NCBI RefSeq assembly: GCF_005860795.2
Contig: NZ_CP058350.1
Span: 2,944,501 to 3,008,500 of the forward strand
Reading direction: 5' to 3'
From: Peteryoungia desertarenae
GTDB taxonomy: Bacteria; Pseudomonadota; Alphaproteobacteria; Rhizobiales; Rhizobiaceae
Length of the DNA: 64,000 bases
Positions 29,354 through 38,247 of the stretch are shown here, one piece after another. Every line of letters begins with the position of its first letter. The first letter of the stretch is position 1. Under the pieces are notes generated by a model. It made no database searches. It had not been told where the DNA came from and saw only the letters and a list, made by a program, of their open reading frames with translations. The position numbers and the translations under genes were made by a program.

Positions 29354-30283
29354 CTAACTCGCCGCCAGAAGCTCGGCCTTGACGGCCGCCAGCACAGCCT
29401 GGCCTTCGCCGCCCTGGATACGGGCAATATCTTCCTGATATTTCAGCAGCGTACCCAGAGTGTCGCCGATGGTTTCCGGATCAAGCGCCAGCCGATCCAG
29501 TTCGGTGAGCGCGGTCGCCCAGTCTATGCTTTCGGCAATACCCGGATTCTTGAAGAGGTCGATGGTCCTCAACCGCTGCACATAGGCGACAATCTGGCGC
29601 GACAGCTGTTCGTTGCAGCCCGCAACCTTGCGGCGGATGATCGCCAGTTCGTCCGCCGCACTCGGATAGTCGACCCAGTGATAGAGACATCGCCGTTTGA
29701 GGGCATCATGGACTTCTCGGGTTCGATTGCTGGTGACGATGACGATCGGCGGCTCGGCAGCCTTCACCGTACCGAATTCGGGGATCGTCACCTGAAAATC
29801 GGAGAGTACCTCCAGCAGGAAGGCCTCGAACGCTTCATCCGTGCGATCAAGCTCATCAATCAGAAAGACAGGCGCCTTGCCCGGCTCACCGCTCAGCGCC
29901 TGCAGGACGGGCCGGCGGATCAGATAGCGTTCGGAAAAAATGTCGCCTTCAAGCCGCCCACGATCTGAAACGCCGCTTGCTTCCGCCATGCGGATTTCCA
30001 GCATCTGGGCCGGATAGTTCCATTCATAGACGGCGGAGGCAACATCCAGCCCTTCATAACACTGCAATCGGATGAGAGGTCGATCCAGCGCCTTGGCCAG
30101 CACCTTGGCAACTTCGGTCTTGCCAACACCCGCCTCGCCTTCGAGAAACAGTGGTCGCTGCATGCGCAGAGCGAGAAACACGACGGTCGCAAGCGATCGC
30201 CCAGCCAGATAATCATGCTGTGACAGAAGTTCGATCACGGAATCGATCGATTCCGCCCTTGGCAGTTCGGCACTTTCCGGCAT
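29354..30283 (-). CDS. MoxR/CoxD-type AAA+ ATPase
   Basis: The 309-residue AAA+ ATPase has Walker A G-E-A-G-V-G-K-T at residues 49-56, Walker B F-L-I-D-E-L-D-R, and the sensor-type segment I-V-T-S-N-R-T-R-E. MoxR proteins paired with VWA proteins act as chaperones in metal-enzyme maturation. Its immediate partner is the CoxE-like gene 3 bases downstream. Confidence 0.92.
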   Translation of the reverse strand: MPESAELPRAESIDSVIELLSQHDYLAGRSLATVVFLALRMQRPLFLEGEAGVGKTEVAKVLAKALDRPLIRLQCYEGLDVASAVYEWNYPAQMLEIRMAEASGVSDRGRLEGDIFSERYLIRRPVLQALSGEPGKAPVFLIDELDRTDEAFEAFLLEVLSDFQVTIPEFGTVKAAEPPIVIVTSNRTREVHDALKRRCLYHWVDYPSAADELAIIRRKVAGCNEQLSRQIVAYVQRLRTIDLFKNPGIAESIDWATALTELDRLALDPETIGDTLGTLLKYQEDIARIQGGEGQAVLAAVKAELLAAS

Positions 30284-30309
30284 GTCTCCTCCCAGACGTT
30301 CGGAAAATC

Positions 30310-30837
30310 TTACAGCGTGCGAAAGCCCCGGTCCAGATAGAGCAGAGCAGGCCGGTCGGGTCCAAAGTTCACGGCCTTCACTTCACCGAATAGAACAGTA
30401 TGGGTCGCCGTGACCTTCTGGTCGACAACCAGGCAATCAAAGGAAACAATCGCATCCTCCAGAACCGGTGCGCCCGTGACAAGCGTTGTCCAACGACCAA
30501 GCGCAAAGCGTTCTTCCACCAGGAGCTTGCCGAAGCCGGCGAAGGCATTGGCAAGATCGAGATGCGGTTCAGCGAGCGTATTCAGCGCAAAATAGCCGCT
30601 TTCGAAAAAAACCGCGTTGCTCTCATTCCCGTTGTTCAGGCAGGCAAGCACCATGGGTGGACTGTCGGATACCGAGCAGGCCGCCGTAATCGTGACACCG
30701 CGTTTGATGCCAGCGTGATCGGTCGTAACCACCTGCACATGCCCCGCATAATGGCTCATCGCCTCACGATAGGTCGTGGGGTCCAGTTCCTGCCTGCTCA
30801 ACAATTCTTTCGCTCCGCGCACCGCTGATCGTGTCAT
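30310..30837 (-). CDS. Flavin reductase family protein
   Basis: A 175-residue flavin-reductase-like split-barrel protein, with G-H-V-Q-V-V-T-T, the G-V-T-I-T-A-A-C-S-V-S-D-S-P-P segment and the C-terminal L-L-Y-L-D-R-G-F motif. Such proteins supply reduced flavin to partner oxygenases using NAD(P)H. No oxygenase gene is adjacent. The start is uncertain: the ATG at 30837 has no clear Shine-Dalgarno sequence and a GTG further upstream is possible. It may head the downstream Cox/Xdh maturation operon. Confidence 0.85.
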   Translation of the reverse strand: MTRSAVRGAKELLSRQELDPTTYREAMSHYAGHVQVVTTDHAGIKRGVTITAACSVSDSPPMVLACLNNGNESNAVFFESGYFALNTLAEPHLDLANAFAGFGKLLVEERFALGRWTTLVTGAPVLEDAIVSFDCLVVDQKVTATHTVLFGEVKAVNFGPDRPALLYLDRGFRTL

Positions 30838-30971
30838 GGCGGCAATATGGGCAACAAGTTTTACATTTTCCACAACGTGGCTGAACTTTGCCCATGAAAG
30901 AGAACAGCCTATTCCATTTCCTCCAACGCCGGTTTGCCATAGGATTGGCGCAGAAAAGCCACGGAGTGAAC

Positions 30972-32060
30972 ATGCAAAGTCTTTTGGCAAGCCTGACGGC
31001 CACCCTTCTGGTGATCTCACCATGGGGCTCGATAGCCAGGGCAGACAGCCTGACAATCGCAGTTGTCGCGCCCCAGACCGGCGCCTTCTCCGTGCTGGGT
31101 GATCAGGTGCGCGCTGGTGCAGGCGTGGCGGCCAAGGGTCTCGACATAAGCCTCGTCCCCATAGACGAGAGCTGTGAAGCGGGAAGTGGCGCTTCGATCG
31201 GCGAAGCGATTCGCGATAGCGGTGCCATTGGCGCCATCGGTTTTCTCTGCAGCGAAAGCCTGGATGGCGCATTGCCCATACTGGCCGAAAAGGCAATTCC
31301 AGCCATCTCCCTGTCCGTTCGGTGGAAAGGCTTGATGGAAGATTCGCTCAAGGAGGGTTGGCCTTTCTTCCGGCTGGCGCCAACGACGACGGAGGAAAGT
31401 GCAAAACTTTCCGAAGTCATTCTTCGGGATTGGGCCGACAAGCCCGTAGCCCTGATCGAAGACGGCACGATCCGTGGACGCGAACTCTCCGAAGCAATCC
31501 GGCTTAGTCTTGAGGAGCGAGGACTGAAGCCTGTCTTCATCGACACCTTTCGTCCCGGACAGGAACAGCAGGTGGCGCTGGTCCGCCGCCTGAAGTCTGC
31601 CGGGGCGACGCATGTCTTCATCGGCGGCGACCGCAATGATGCCGCCATCATCGCCCGCGACGCTGCCGCCGAGGGTATCACTTTGACGCTGCTGGGTGGC
31701 GACACACTGTCTGCTGCCGATCAGCCTGTCCCACTCGCCGATGGTGTGCTGGCCGTCTTGCCACCCGAAAGCCTGCCGCCCACCGACCAGCCGGGTGTGG
31801 CGGAACGCTTCACGGCAGATGGCGTCGTCATGGAAGGTTACGCCCTCCCCGCCCATGCGGCAGTGACCATTCTGGCAGACGCGCATGGGATTTCCTCCGC
31901 CATGGGCCTGCCCTTGATCGATGCGCTTGTCGGAACTGCCTTTGACACGGCAATTGGCACCGTCACATTTGGCGATGATCAGGAACTGGTCGACAATCCC
32001 TATCGCCTTGGCATCTGGCAGGGCGACAGGTTCGAGACCGTTTCACCCAACAGCCAGTAA
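30972..32060 (+). CDS. Periplasmic ligand-binding protein (branched-chain amino acid ABC type)
   Basis: The 362-residue product has a signal peptide of about 24 residues ending A-R-A, then a type I periplasmic binding fold (Peripla_BP_6 type), starting with L-T-I-A-V-V-A-P-Q-T-G-A-F. It resembles LivJ-like binding proteins, but there are no permease or ATPase genes near, so the transport partner is unknown. The ATG at 30972 has GGAG 6 bases upstream; the longer frame places the signal peptide internally. Confidence 0.88.
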   Translation: MQSLLASLTATLLVISPWGSIARADSLTIAVVAPQTGAFSVLGDQVRAGAGVAAKGLDISLVPIDESCEAGSGASIGEAIRDSGAIGAIGFLCSESLDGALPILAEKAIPAISLSVRWKGLMEDSLKEGWPFFRLAPTTTEESAKLSEVILRDWADKPVALIEDGTIRGRELSEAIRLSLEERGLKPVFIDTFRPGQEQQVALVRRLKSAGATHVFIGGDRNDAAIIARDAAAEGITLTLLGGDTLSAADQPVPLADGVLAVLPPESLPPTDQPGVAERFTADGVVMEGYALPAHAAVTILADAHGISSAMGLPLIDALVGTAFDTAIGTVTFGDDQELVDNPYRLGIWQGDRFETVSPNSQ

Positions 32061-32064
32061 AACG

Positions 32065-32829
32065 TCACAGAGGATAAGGCCAGTAGGCCTGGGTGAAGAC
32101 GCCACCATCGACCCAGATGGTCTGCCCCGTGACAAAGGCGGATTGATCTCCGGCAAGGAACAGCACCGGCCCGGCGATATCCTCCGGCGTTCCAACACGC
32201 CGAAGCGGCGTTACATCGCCCCAGGTCTTGGCATAATCCGGCGCCTCGGCCTTGGTCCTCGCGGTCTCAATCGCACCCGGCGCCACGCAATTGACGCGGA
32301 TGCCATGAGGCCCGAGCTCCACTGCCGAAACCTTGGTGAACTGCTCGATACCTCCCTTGGAGGCCGTATAATCGACGAGCCGCGGAAAGGCGTGCTTGTT
32401 GCAGCCGGACCCGAGATTGATGATCGATCCGCGCTTGCCTCCAGCGATCATATGTTTCGCGACGACCTGCGTATTGACAAACGTTCCCTTGAGATTGGTG
32501 CGGATAACGGCATCCCACCGTTCCTCGGAAAGCTCCAGCAGCGGCGCCCAGGTCTGGATGCCGGCATTGTTGATCAGCACTTCCGGTGCCTCACCGGCCC
32601 AGTTCTCCGCCGACGCAACAAACTCTTCCGTCGCCAGCATGTCCGCCACGTCGCAGGACATGGCGAAGGCTCTGCCGCCTTGGGCTTCGACCTCGGCGAT
32701 CACCTCCGCCGCAGCAGCATCGTCCTGAAAGTGCCCGAAGGCCACATCATAGCCCTCGCGCGCAAAGGCTGAAACGAGATGCCGTCCGATCCCCGAACTG
32801 CCGCCTGTGATGATTGCCAGTCGTCCCAT
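32065..32829 (-). CDS. Short-chain dehydrogenase/reductase
   Basis: A 254-residue classical SDR. The cofactor motif T-G-G-S-S-G-I-G is at residues 8-15, N-N-A-G at 87-90, and the catalytic S141, Y154 and K158 (Y-T-A-S-K) are present. It resembles sugar or 3-oxoacyl dehydrogenases; the substrate is unknown. The ATG at 32829 has GGAGGAG 8 bases upstream; another ATG 6 bases earlier lies too close to it. Confidence 0.9.
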   Translation of the reverse strand: MGRLAIITGGSSGIGRHLVSAFAREGYDVAFGHFQDDAAAAEVIAEVEAQGGRAFAMSCDVADMLATEEFVASAENWAGEAPEVLINNAGIQTWAPLLELSEERWDAVIRTNLKGTFVNTQVVAKHMIAGGKRGSIINLGSGCNKHAFPRLVDYTASKGGIEQFTKVSAVELGPHGIRVNCVAPGAIETARTKAEAPDYAKTWGDVTPLRRVGTPEDIAGPVLFLAGDQSAFVTGQTIWVDGGVFTQAYWPYPL

Positions 32830-32994
32830 GTCCATCTCCTCCATTGCATGAAGAGGGATGCCTCGTGCCCTTCGCAAGGTCAAGCGGCGGATAATATCAT
32901 GCTCCACCAAGGTTTTGTTGCCGAGCTATGGGGTGAGTGTTATGGCGAGCGCAAATTAGCCCTCCAGACATCAACTACCGCAAGGAGTTCTTTC

Positions 32995-33672
32995 ATGTCG
33001 CAACCCGTTTTGATCGCCCCGTCCATACTGGCTGCAGATTTCGCCAGGCTGGGCGATGAGGTTCGTGACGTCGTCGATGCCGGCGCGGACTGGATCCATC
33101 TCGATGTTATGGATGGCCACTTCGTGCCCAACATCTCCTTCGGCCCGGCGGTGATCAAGGCTTTGCGTCCCTATACGAAAGCCGTCTTCGACTGCCATCT
33201 GATGATTGCGCCTGCTGACAATTTCCTCCCGGCATTCGCTGATGCCGGTTGCGATATCATCACTGTACATGCTGAAGCCGGACCGCATCTCCATCGCTCG
33301 CTGCAGTCGATCCGGGCGCTGGGCAAGAAGGCAGGCGTCTCGCTCAATCCGGCAACACCGCTTTCGGCGATCGAGCATGTCCTGGATGATCTCGATCTCA
33401 TCCTGATCATGAGCGTCAATCCAGGCTTCGGTGGCCAGAAATATATCCCTTCAGCAACAGACAAGATTGCAAAGACCAGAGCACTGATCGGCAATCGCCC
33501 GATCGACCTGGAAGTGGACGGAGGCATTACGCCGGAGACAGCCCCGCTTGCGACGAAAGCCGGCGCCAATGTGCTGGTTGCCGGGTCGGCAATCTACAAG
33601 GGACGGGGCGTTGACGATTATCGCAAAACGGTCGACACTCTCCGGCAGGCAGCCGAAGGAGGACGCGGTTGA
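32995..33672 (+). CDS. rpe: Ribulose-phosphate 3-epimerase
   Basis: Rpe interconverts ribulose-5-phosphate and xylulose-5-phosphate in the pentose phosphate and Calvin cycles. The 225-residue TIM barrel shows the metal-binding H35-L-D37 followed by V-M-D-G-H-F, the D-C-H-L-M motif, N-P-G-F-G-G-Q and the catalytic D-G-G-I. CAAGGAG precedes the ATG. The stop overlaps the TTG start of the next gene. Confidence 0.96.
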   Translation: MSQPVLIAPSILAADFARLGDEVRDVVDAGADWIHLDVMDGHFVPNISFGPAVIKALRPYTKAVFDCHLMIAPADNFLPAFADAGCDIITVHAEAGPHLHRSLQSIRALGKKAGVSLNPATPLSAIEHVLDDLDLILIMSVNPGFGGQKYIPSATDKIAKTRALIGNRPIDLEVDGGITPETAPLATKAGANVLVAGSAIYKGRGVDDYRKTVDTLRQAAEGGRG

Positions 33673-34397
33673 CAGCATTCGGAAGAGCCATCGCGGCGAC
33701 CGCCATACTCGCCTGGCATGCACCGGCGACAGCCGCCGACATCGCCAGTATTCGTCCGCTCGGCTTTTCTGCAAATGGTGACACCTTCGCCTTCGAACAG
33801 TTCGGCATTCAGGACGGTTCGGGTTTTCCCTATGCCGACATTTTTGTCATCGACACCATAAAGGACAAATATCTACCCGGGACACCGATCCGCGTGCGGC
33901 TGGATGACGAGACGCGCTCGCTTGCCGAAGCACGGTCGATGGCGATGGAAAAGGCAGCGCCCTTTCTAGATTCATCAAAATTTGCCGCAGATCCGGGTCA
34001 ATGGGTGGCGTTTAACCCGGTCAGCGAATTGAGCAGCCCGGCCCAAGAATTGCGTTATGTGCCCTTCCCGACTGAAAGCCAGTATGGAACGCGCTACACC
34101 CTGACGCTCGAAACATTCACTCAGCCTGCTCCGGCCTCTTGCAAGGATCGCGTCGATGAGGTTGCGGGTTTCCGTCTCCAGATCAGCGAAGACGACAAGC
34201 CCGAGACAGAACGGCTCGTCTATGAAGACAAGAGCATTCCGGGGAGCCGAAACTGTCCGAGCGGCTACCGCCTGGGTGGCGTCGTCACACATTTTCCGTT
34301 TGAAGGCCCAACCCTGCATATGGTCCTCGTCATGACCTACAGCTTCGGTTTCGAGGGTCAGGATGGTCGCTGGATCGCGATCCCTGTCCGCCCATGA
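33669..34397 (+). CDS. Predicted secreted protein, DUF2259 family
   Basis: A 242-residue protein with an N-terminal signal peptide (cleavage likely near A-T-A-A) and a body matching DUF2259 (COG5497), including the [17 protein letters not shown] start motif. The function is unknown. Its TTG start overlaps the rpe stop (TTGA), so it is likely translated by coupling. Two cysteines could form a disulfide in the periplasm. Confidence 0.83.
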   Translation: MTAFGRAIAATAILAWHAPATAADIASIRPLGFSANGDTFAFEQFGIQDGSGFPYADIFVIDTIKDKYLPGTPIRVRLDDETRSLAEARSMAMEKAAPFLDSSKFAADPGQWVAFNPVSELSSPAQELRYVPFPTESQYGTRYTLTLETFTQPAPASCKDRVDEVAGFRLQISEDDKPETERLVYEDKSIPGSRNCPSGYRLGGVVTHFPFEGPTLHMVLVMTYSFGFEGQDGRWIAIPVRP

Positions 34398-34930
34398 CGG
34401 TTTTTGGCAAAGAGGACGGCTCGAGACTGGCGCGAGAGCCCTCTCGACAGCACTTTGGCGGGAGACTGCCGAAAGTATCGCTCTGGCTCGGCGGCGCGCT
34501 CGGTTGGGGCGTGGCAATGTCCCTTTCCTTCCTCGCCTCGCTCTACATCATTGGTCGACCGACCGGCAGCCATGACAGCGTCCTGCTGGTTCTCTATTTC
34601 ACGGGTGCCGTTCTTGGCTGGCTGGTCGCACTGCCCCTCTTATGGCAGGTGCCGGGACGCCGCCCGACCGAAACCAAATTTGCAGCCGGCTTTCTTCTTC
34701 TGGGGGTCGCCACGATTGCAGCAACGGCAGGCTTGTTTGCGCTGGAGTATCGTCTCTTCTATGCCCAGTGGCACGCCCCTTTCCTCTCCCGCATCTGGAT
34801 GTTCCAGTTCGTTTTCACCTCCGCCTCTGCGGTCTACCAGTTCGCCGTCCTCGGCCTGCCTCATTATCTGCCCTTCGGATTTGGTGGACTCGCAGCGGTT
34901 GCCGGTCTGCTGGCGGCCCACAGGCGTTGA
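34394..34930 (+). CDS. Membrane protein of unknown function
   Basis: The 178-residue product has four predicted transmembrane helices (about 29-53, 63-84, 96-117 and 138-174, the last region possibly two) after a basic, hydrophilic N-terminus. I recognise no family motif. It overlaps the DUF2259 gene by ATGA, forming an rpe-DUF2259-membrane protein unit. Confidence 0.75.
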   Translation: MTVFGKEDGSRLAREPSRQHFGGRLPKVSLWLGGALGWGVAMSLSFLASLYIIGRPTGSHDSVLLVLYFTGAVLGWLVALPLLWQVPGRRPTETKFAAGFLLLGVATIAATAGLFALEYRLFYAQWHAPFLSRIWMFQFVFTSASAVYQFAVLGLPHYLPFGFGGLAAVAGLLAAHRR

Positions 34931-34990
34931 GATTGCTGTCCTGCTTTGCTAAAGCGGGCCAACATTTTCAGAGCCAAGAAAGAACTTTCC

Positions 34991-36292
34991 ATGATCCCGC
35001 GCTATTCCCGACCAGAAATGGTCGCCATCTGGTCGCCCGAAACCAAGTTTCGCATCTGGTTCGAGATCGAGGCCCATGCCTGCGACGCGCTGGCCGAGCT
35101 TGGGGTTATTCCGAAGGAATCGGCACGTACGATCTGGGAAAAGGGTGGCTCAGCCGAGTTCAATGTCGCCCGGATTGACGAGATCGAAGCTGTCACCAAG
35201 CATGACGTCATCGCCTTCCTCACACACCTCGCCGAGTTCATCGGCCCGGATTCCCGTTTCGTCCACCAGGGAATGACGTCTTCCGACGTTCTCGACACAA
35301 CGCTGAACATTCAGCTGGTCCGCGCCGCCGATATCCTGATTGCCGATATGGACCGTGTGCTGGCCGCTCTGAAGGCCCGTGCCTTCGAACACAAGGATAC
35401 GGTTCGCATCGGTCGCAGCCACGGCATCCACGCCGAACCGACCACCATGGGCCTGACCTTCGCCCGCTTCTATGCGGAGATGGCGCGCAACCGCGACCGC
35501 CTGGTCAACGCCCGGGCAGAAATTGCGACAGGCGCGATTTCAGGTGCTGTCGGCACCTTTGCCAATATCGATCCGCGCGTCGAAGAGCATGTCTGCGCAA
35601 AACTCGGCCTGCAGCCAGAGCCGATTTCCACGCAGGTCATCCCGCGCGACCGTCATGCCATGTTCTTTGCAACCCTTGGCGTTATCGCATCATCGATCGA
35701 GAACGTCGCTGTCGAGATCCGGCACATGCAGCGCACAGAAGTTCTGGAAGCGGAAGAGTTCTTCTCGCCCGGCCAGAAGGGCTCGTCCGCCATGCCGCAC
35801 AAGCGCAACCCGGTTCTGACGGAAAACCTGACGGGGCTTGCGCGGCTCGTTCGCATGTCGGTCGTCCCGGCCATGGAAAACGTGGCGCTCTGGCACGAGC
35901 GCGACATCAGCCATTCGAGTGTTGAACGGGCGATCGGTCCAGACACCACAATCACACTCGACTTCGCGCTCAATCGCCTTGCCGGCGTGATCGAAAAGCT
36001 GGTGATCTATCCGGAAAATATGTTGAAGAACATGAACAAGTTCCGTGGTCTGGTGATGAGCCAGCGGGTTCTCCTGGCGCTGACCCAGGCAGGCGTGTCG
36101 CGTGAGGACAGCTATCGCCTCGTCCAGCGCAACGCCATGAAGGTCTGGGAACAGGGCAAGGACTTCCTGGAAGAGCTGCTGGCCGACGAGGAAGTGCGTG
36201 CTGCACTCTCCGAGGAGGATATCCGCGAGAAGTTCGATCTCGGCTATCACACCAAACATGTCGACACGATCTTCAAGCGCGTCTTTGGCTAA
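34991..36292 (+). CDS. purB: Adenylosuccinate lyase
   Basis: PurB cleaves SAICAR and adenylosuccinate, releasing fumarate, in purine biosynthesis. The 433-residue protein starts [10 protein letters not shown] as is usual, and carries the fumarase/lyase signature [11 protein letters not shown] and T-S-S-D-V-L-D-T. An in-frame start 45 bases upstream is not supported by the family. purC, purS, purQ and purL follow 6-9 kb further on. Confidence 0.96.
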   Translation: MIPRYSRPEMVAIWSPETKFRIWFEIEAHACDALAELGVIPKESARTIWEKGGSAEFNVARIDEIEAVTKHDVIAFLTHLAEFIGPDSRFVHQGMTSSDVLDTTLNIQLVRAADILIADMDRVLAALKARAFEHKDTVRIGRSHGIHAEPTTMGLTFARFYAEMARNRDRLVNARAEIATGAISGAVGTFANIDPRVEEHVCAKLGLQPEPISTQVIPRDRHAMFFATLGVIASSIENVAVEIRHMQRTEVLEAEEFFSPGQKGSSAMPHKRNPVLTENLTGLARLVRMSVVPAMENVALWHERDISHSSVERAIGPDTTITLDFALNRLAGVIEKLVIYPENMLKNMNKFRGLVMSQRVLLALTQAGVSREDSYRLVQRNAMKVWEQGKDFLEELLADEEVRAALSEEDIREKFDLGYHTKHVDTIFKRVFG

Positions 36293-36317
36293 AGCCGCAG
36301 CATGGCACCGCACATTG

Positions 36318-36347
36318 GTTCAGGCGCATGGAAACATGCGCCTGAAC
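36318..36347. terminator. Terminator hairpin of purB
   Basis: GTTCAGGCGCATG pairs perfectly (13 bp) with CATGCGCCTGAAC around a GAAA tetraloop, 26 bases after the purB stop, followed by TGTTTC. The convergent DUF2189 gene may use it as well. Confidence 0.7.
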
Positions 36348-36404
36348 TGTTTCAAATGCCGACTGGATGGCAGTCGACCATCCTCCAGCGGCCAAAGGCT
36401 GGAT

Positions 36405-37196
36405 CTACAGGACCATGCGGCGATAGAGGTGCCATGTGGCGTGGCCGAGAATCGGCACGATAATCACGAGCCCGACCATCAAGGTCGCCATTCCCGCAAC
36501 AAGAGCGAGTGCAACGATCAGCCCCCAGAACGCCACAGGCACCGGGTTGAGCATGGCTGCCCGTACCGATGTATGGACTGCGGACGCAGCACCGACGTCA
36601 CGATCCAGCAGAAGGGGGAAGGCGACGATGCTGATGACAAGTGCAATCAGCGCCAGTCCCAAGCCGACGAGATTGCCCCAGAAGATCAACGCCATGGCAT
36701 TGGGATGCCCAAGCACGTTCGAGGCGAAGCCAAGGAAGCTAGGGTTTGGATAATCGCCAATGAAGCCCAGATAAAGGGCGCGTGCCGCAACCAGCCAGAT
36801 CATGAAAAGTGTCAACAGATAGACGCTCATCATCAGGAGCGACGGCAAGGCCGGAGACTGTTTGAGGGCAAAAACCTGCGCCCAGCTTGCATCCTGCCCA
36901 TATTCGCGTCTTCGGCTGATTTCCATCAAGCCGATCGCAAGCAGAGGCCCGAGAAGTGCAAATCCTGACAGCAGAGGGTAGATCATTGGCAGGAGATCCA
37001 CACCGGCGCTCCAGGCAATCAGAACCATACCGGCCAGCGGATAAATCAGCCCCACAAATGCATAATGCGATGGCTTTTCACGGAAGTCCTCGACCCCCGC
37101 CCGAAGTGCATCCAGCACATCGGAGGTCGATATTCGCCTCACCTCCGGTCGCACCAGCACACCGGAAGCGCCTGTCATGACATGAAAGTTCGACAT
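36405..37196 (-). CDS. DUF2189 integral membrane protein
   Basis: A 263-residue protein with about six hydrophobic helices, matching the DUF2189 family: an N-terminal D-V-L-D-A-L-R-A-G-V-E-D-F segment, a central L-L-A-I-G-L-M-E-I-S-R-R and the C-terminal G-H-A-T-W-H-L-Y-R. The role is unknown. The ATG at 37196 has GAGGAGG 8 bases upstream. Confidence 0.86.
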   Translation of the reverse strand: MSNFHVMTGASGVLVRPEVRRISTSDVLDALRAGVEDFREKPSHYAFVGLIYPLAGMVLIAWSAGVDLLPMIYPLLSGFALLGPLLAIGLMEISRRREYGQDASWAQVFALKQSPALPSLLMMSVYLLTLFMIWLVAARALYLGFIGDYPNPSFLGFASNVLGHPNAMALIFWGNLVGLGLALIALVISIVAFPLLLDRDVGAASAVHTSVRAAMLNPVPVAFWGLIVALALVAGMATLMVGLVIIVPILGHATWHLYRRMVL

Positions 37197-37555
37197 CCTC
37201 ATTTCCTCCTCTAGCGAACAATACTGCAAGCTGTCTGTGAAACATGAGGCGGCACATCTGGTGCCGTCACGACCATCGACCGCATCTCACCCCGCTATCG
37301 AGGTCGTGGCAGGCCAGATGGCTAATCATCGTGTTCTTTGCCCATATAGAGGGCTGACCGGACAAGACTAGCAGGATCTGCAGGATAAATCCCCATACAA
37401 CCTGACGGGGAACGCAGTTGTGAACGCGACAGTGCCTGGGGAAAGCCAACCCGCCAGAGCACCGGAGGATATCAAGGGCCCGCACACCGACCATTCATGA
37501 TGGAAAAGTAGGTCGGTCCCTTGACGATCGGGCGAGGCGAAAGCAGATAGGGCGC
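37197..37555. other. 359-base gap without a convincing gene
   Basis: The gap between the divergent DUF2189 and serine hydrolase genes holds a small hairpin (CGGCAC/GTGCCG, 37250-37266, extendable to 8 pairs) and a TTGACG at 37521 that could be the -35 of the hydrolase promoter. A 75-codon minus-strand frame (37267-37494) is rich in Cys and Trp, without a binding site, and I do not call it. Confidence 0.5.
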
Positions 37556-38104
37556 ATGAAAGTCTCAGAAGCTGAAATCCTCATCGTTCCGGGCTATACC
37601 AATTCGGGTCCAGACCACTGGCAAACCCGATGGCAGGCGAAGTTGTCCACCGCGCGCCGCGTCGAGCAGGCGGAGTGGTCAAAGCCTGTGCGCGAGGACT
37701 GGATTGCCAGAGTGGTTGAAGAGGTCAATCGTGCCGAGCGACCGGTGGTCCTTGTCGCCCATTCGCTGGGTATTCCGACCGTCATCCACGCCATTCCGGA
37801 GTTCAAGCGACCCGTCGCAGGCGCCTTCCTTGTAGCCCCACCAGATGTGGCCAATCCGGCAATCCGGCCAAGGCACCTGATGACATTTGGCCCCTATCCC
37901 CGCGACCCACTGCCCTTCCCGTCAATGATGGTTGCGAGCCGCAATGACCCCTTTGGTGAATACGCGCATGCCGAAGACATGGCGAACTGCTGGGGCTCGG
38001 CCCTGGTTGATGCGGGTGAATCCGGACATATCAACGCCGAGTCCGGACATGGACCGTGGCCAGAAGGCACTTTGGTGTTTGCGCGGTTTCTGACACGGCT
38101 CTAG
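37556..38104 (+). CDS. RBBP9/YdeN-family serine hydrolase
   Basis: The 182-residue alpha/beta hydrolase matches the RBBP9/YdeN family: V-P-G-Y-T-N-S-G-P-D-H-W-Q near the N-terminus, the nucleophile in A-H-S-L-G, an S-R-N-D-P-F acidic motif, and G-H-I-N-A-E-S-G-H-G with the catalytic histidine. The natural substrate is unknown. Confidence 0.9.
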   Translation: MKVSEAEILIVPGYTNSGPDHWQTRWQAKLSTARRVEQAEWSKPVREDWIARVVEEVNRAERPVVLVAHSLGIPTVIHAIPEFKRPVAGAFLVAPPDVANPAIRPRHLMTFGPYPRDPLPFPSMMVASRNDPFGEYAHAEDMANCWGSALVDAGESGHINAESGHGPWPEGTLVFARFLTRL

Positions 38105-38247
38105 ACAAACCGCTCCGTCTCACCACGCTACACAATCAGAGATAACGTTAAAACAGCAAAAACCTCAACCGAAGATTTAATAAGGATGCGTTAAACCGCC
38201 TTTAACTGCGCGACTTCTAGCATGCCGCAGACATTGGGGCCGGATGC

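Noticed and set aside
37267..37494. 75-codon minus-strand frame in an intergenic gap
   Set aside because: No Shine-Dalgarno sequence, odd composition and no recognisable feature, although it is the longest frame in that gap.
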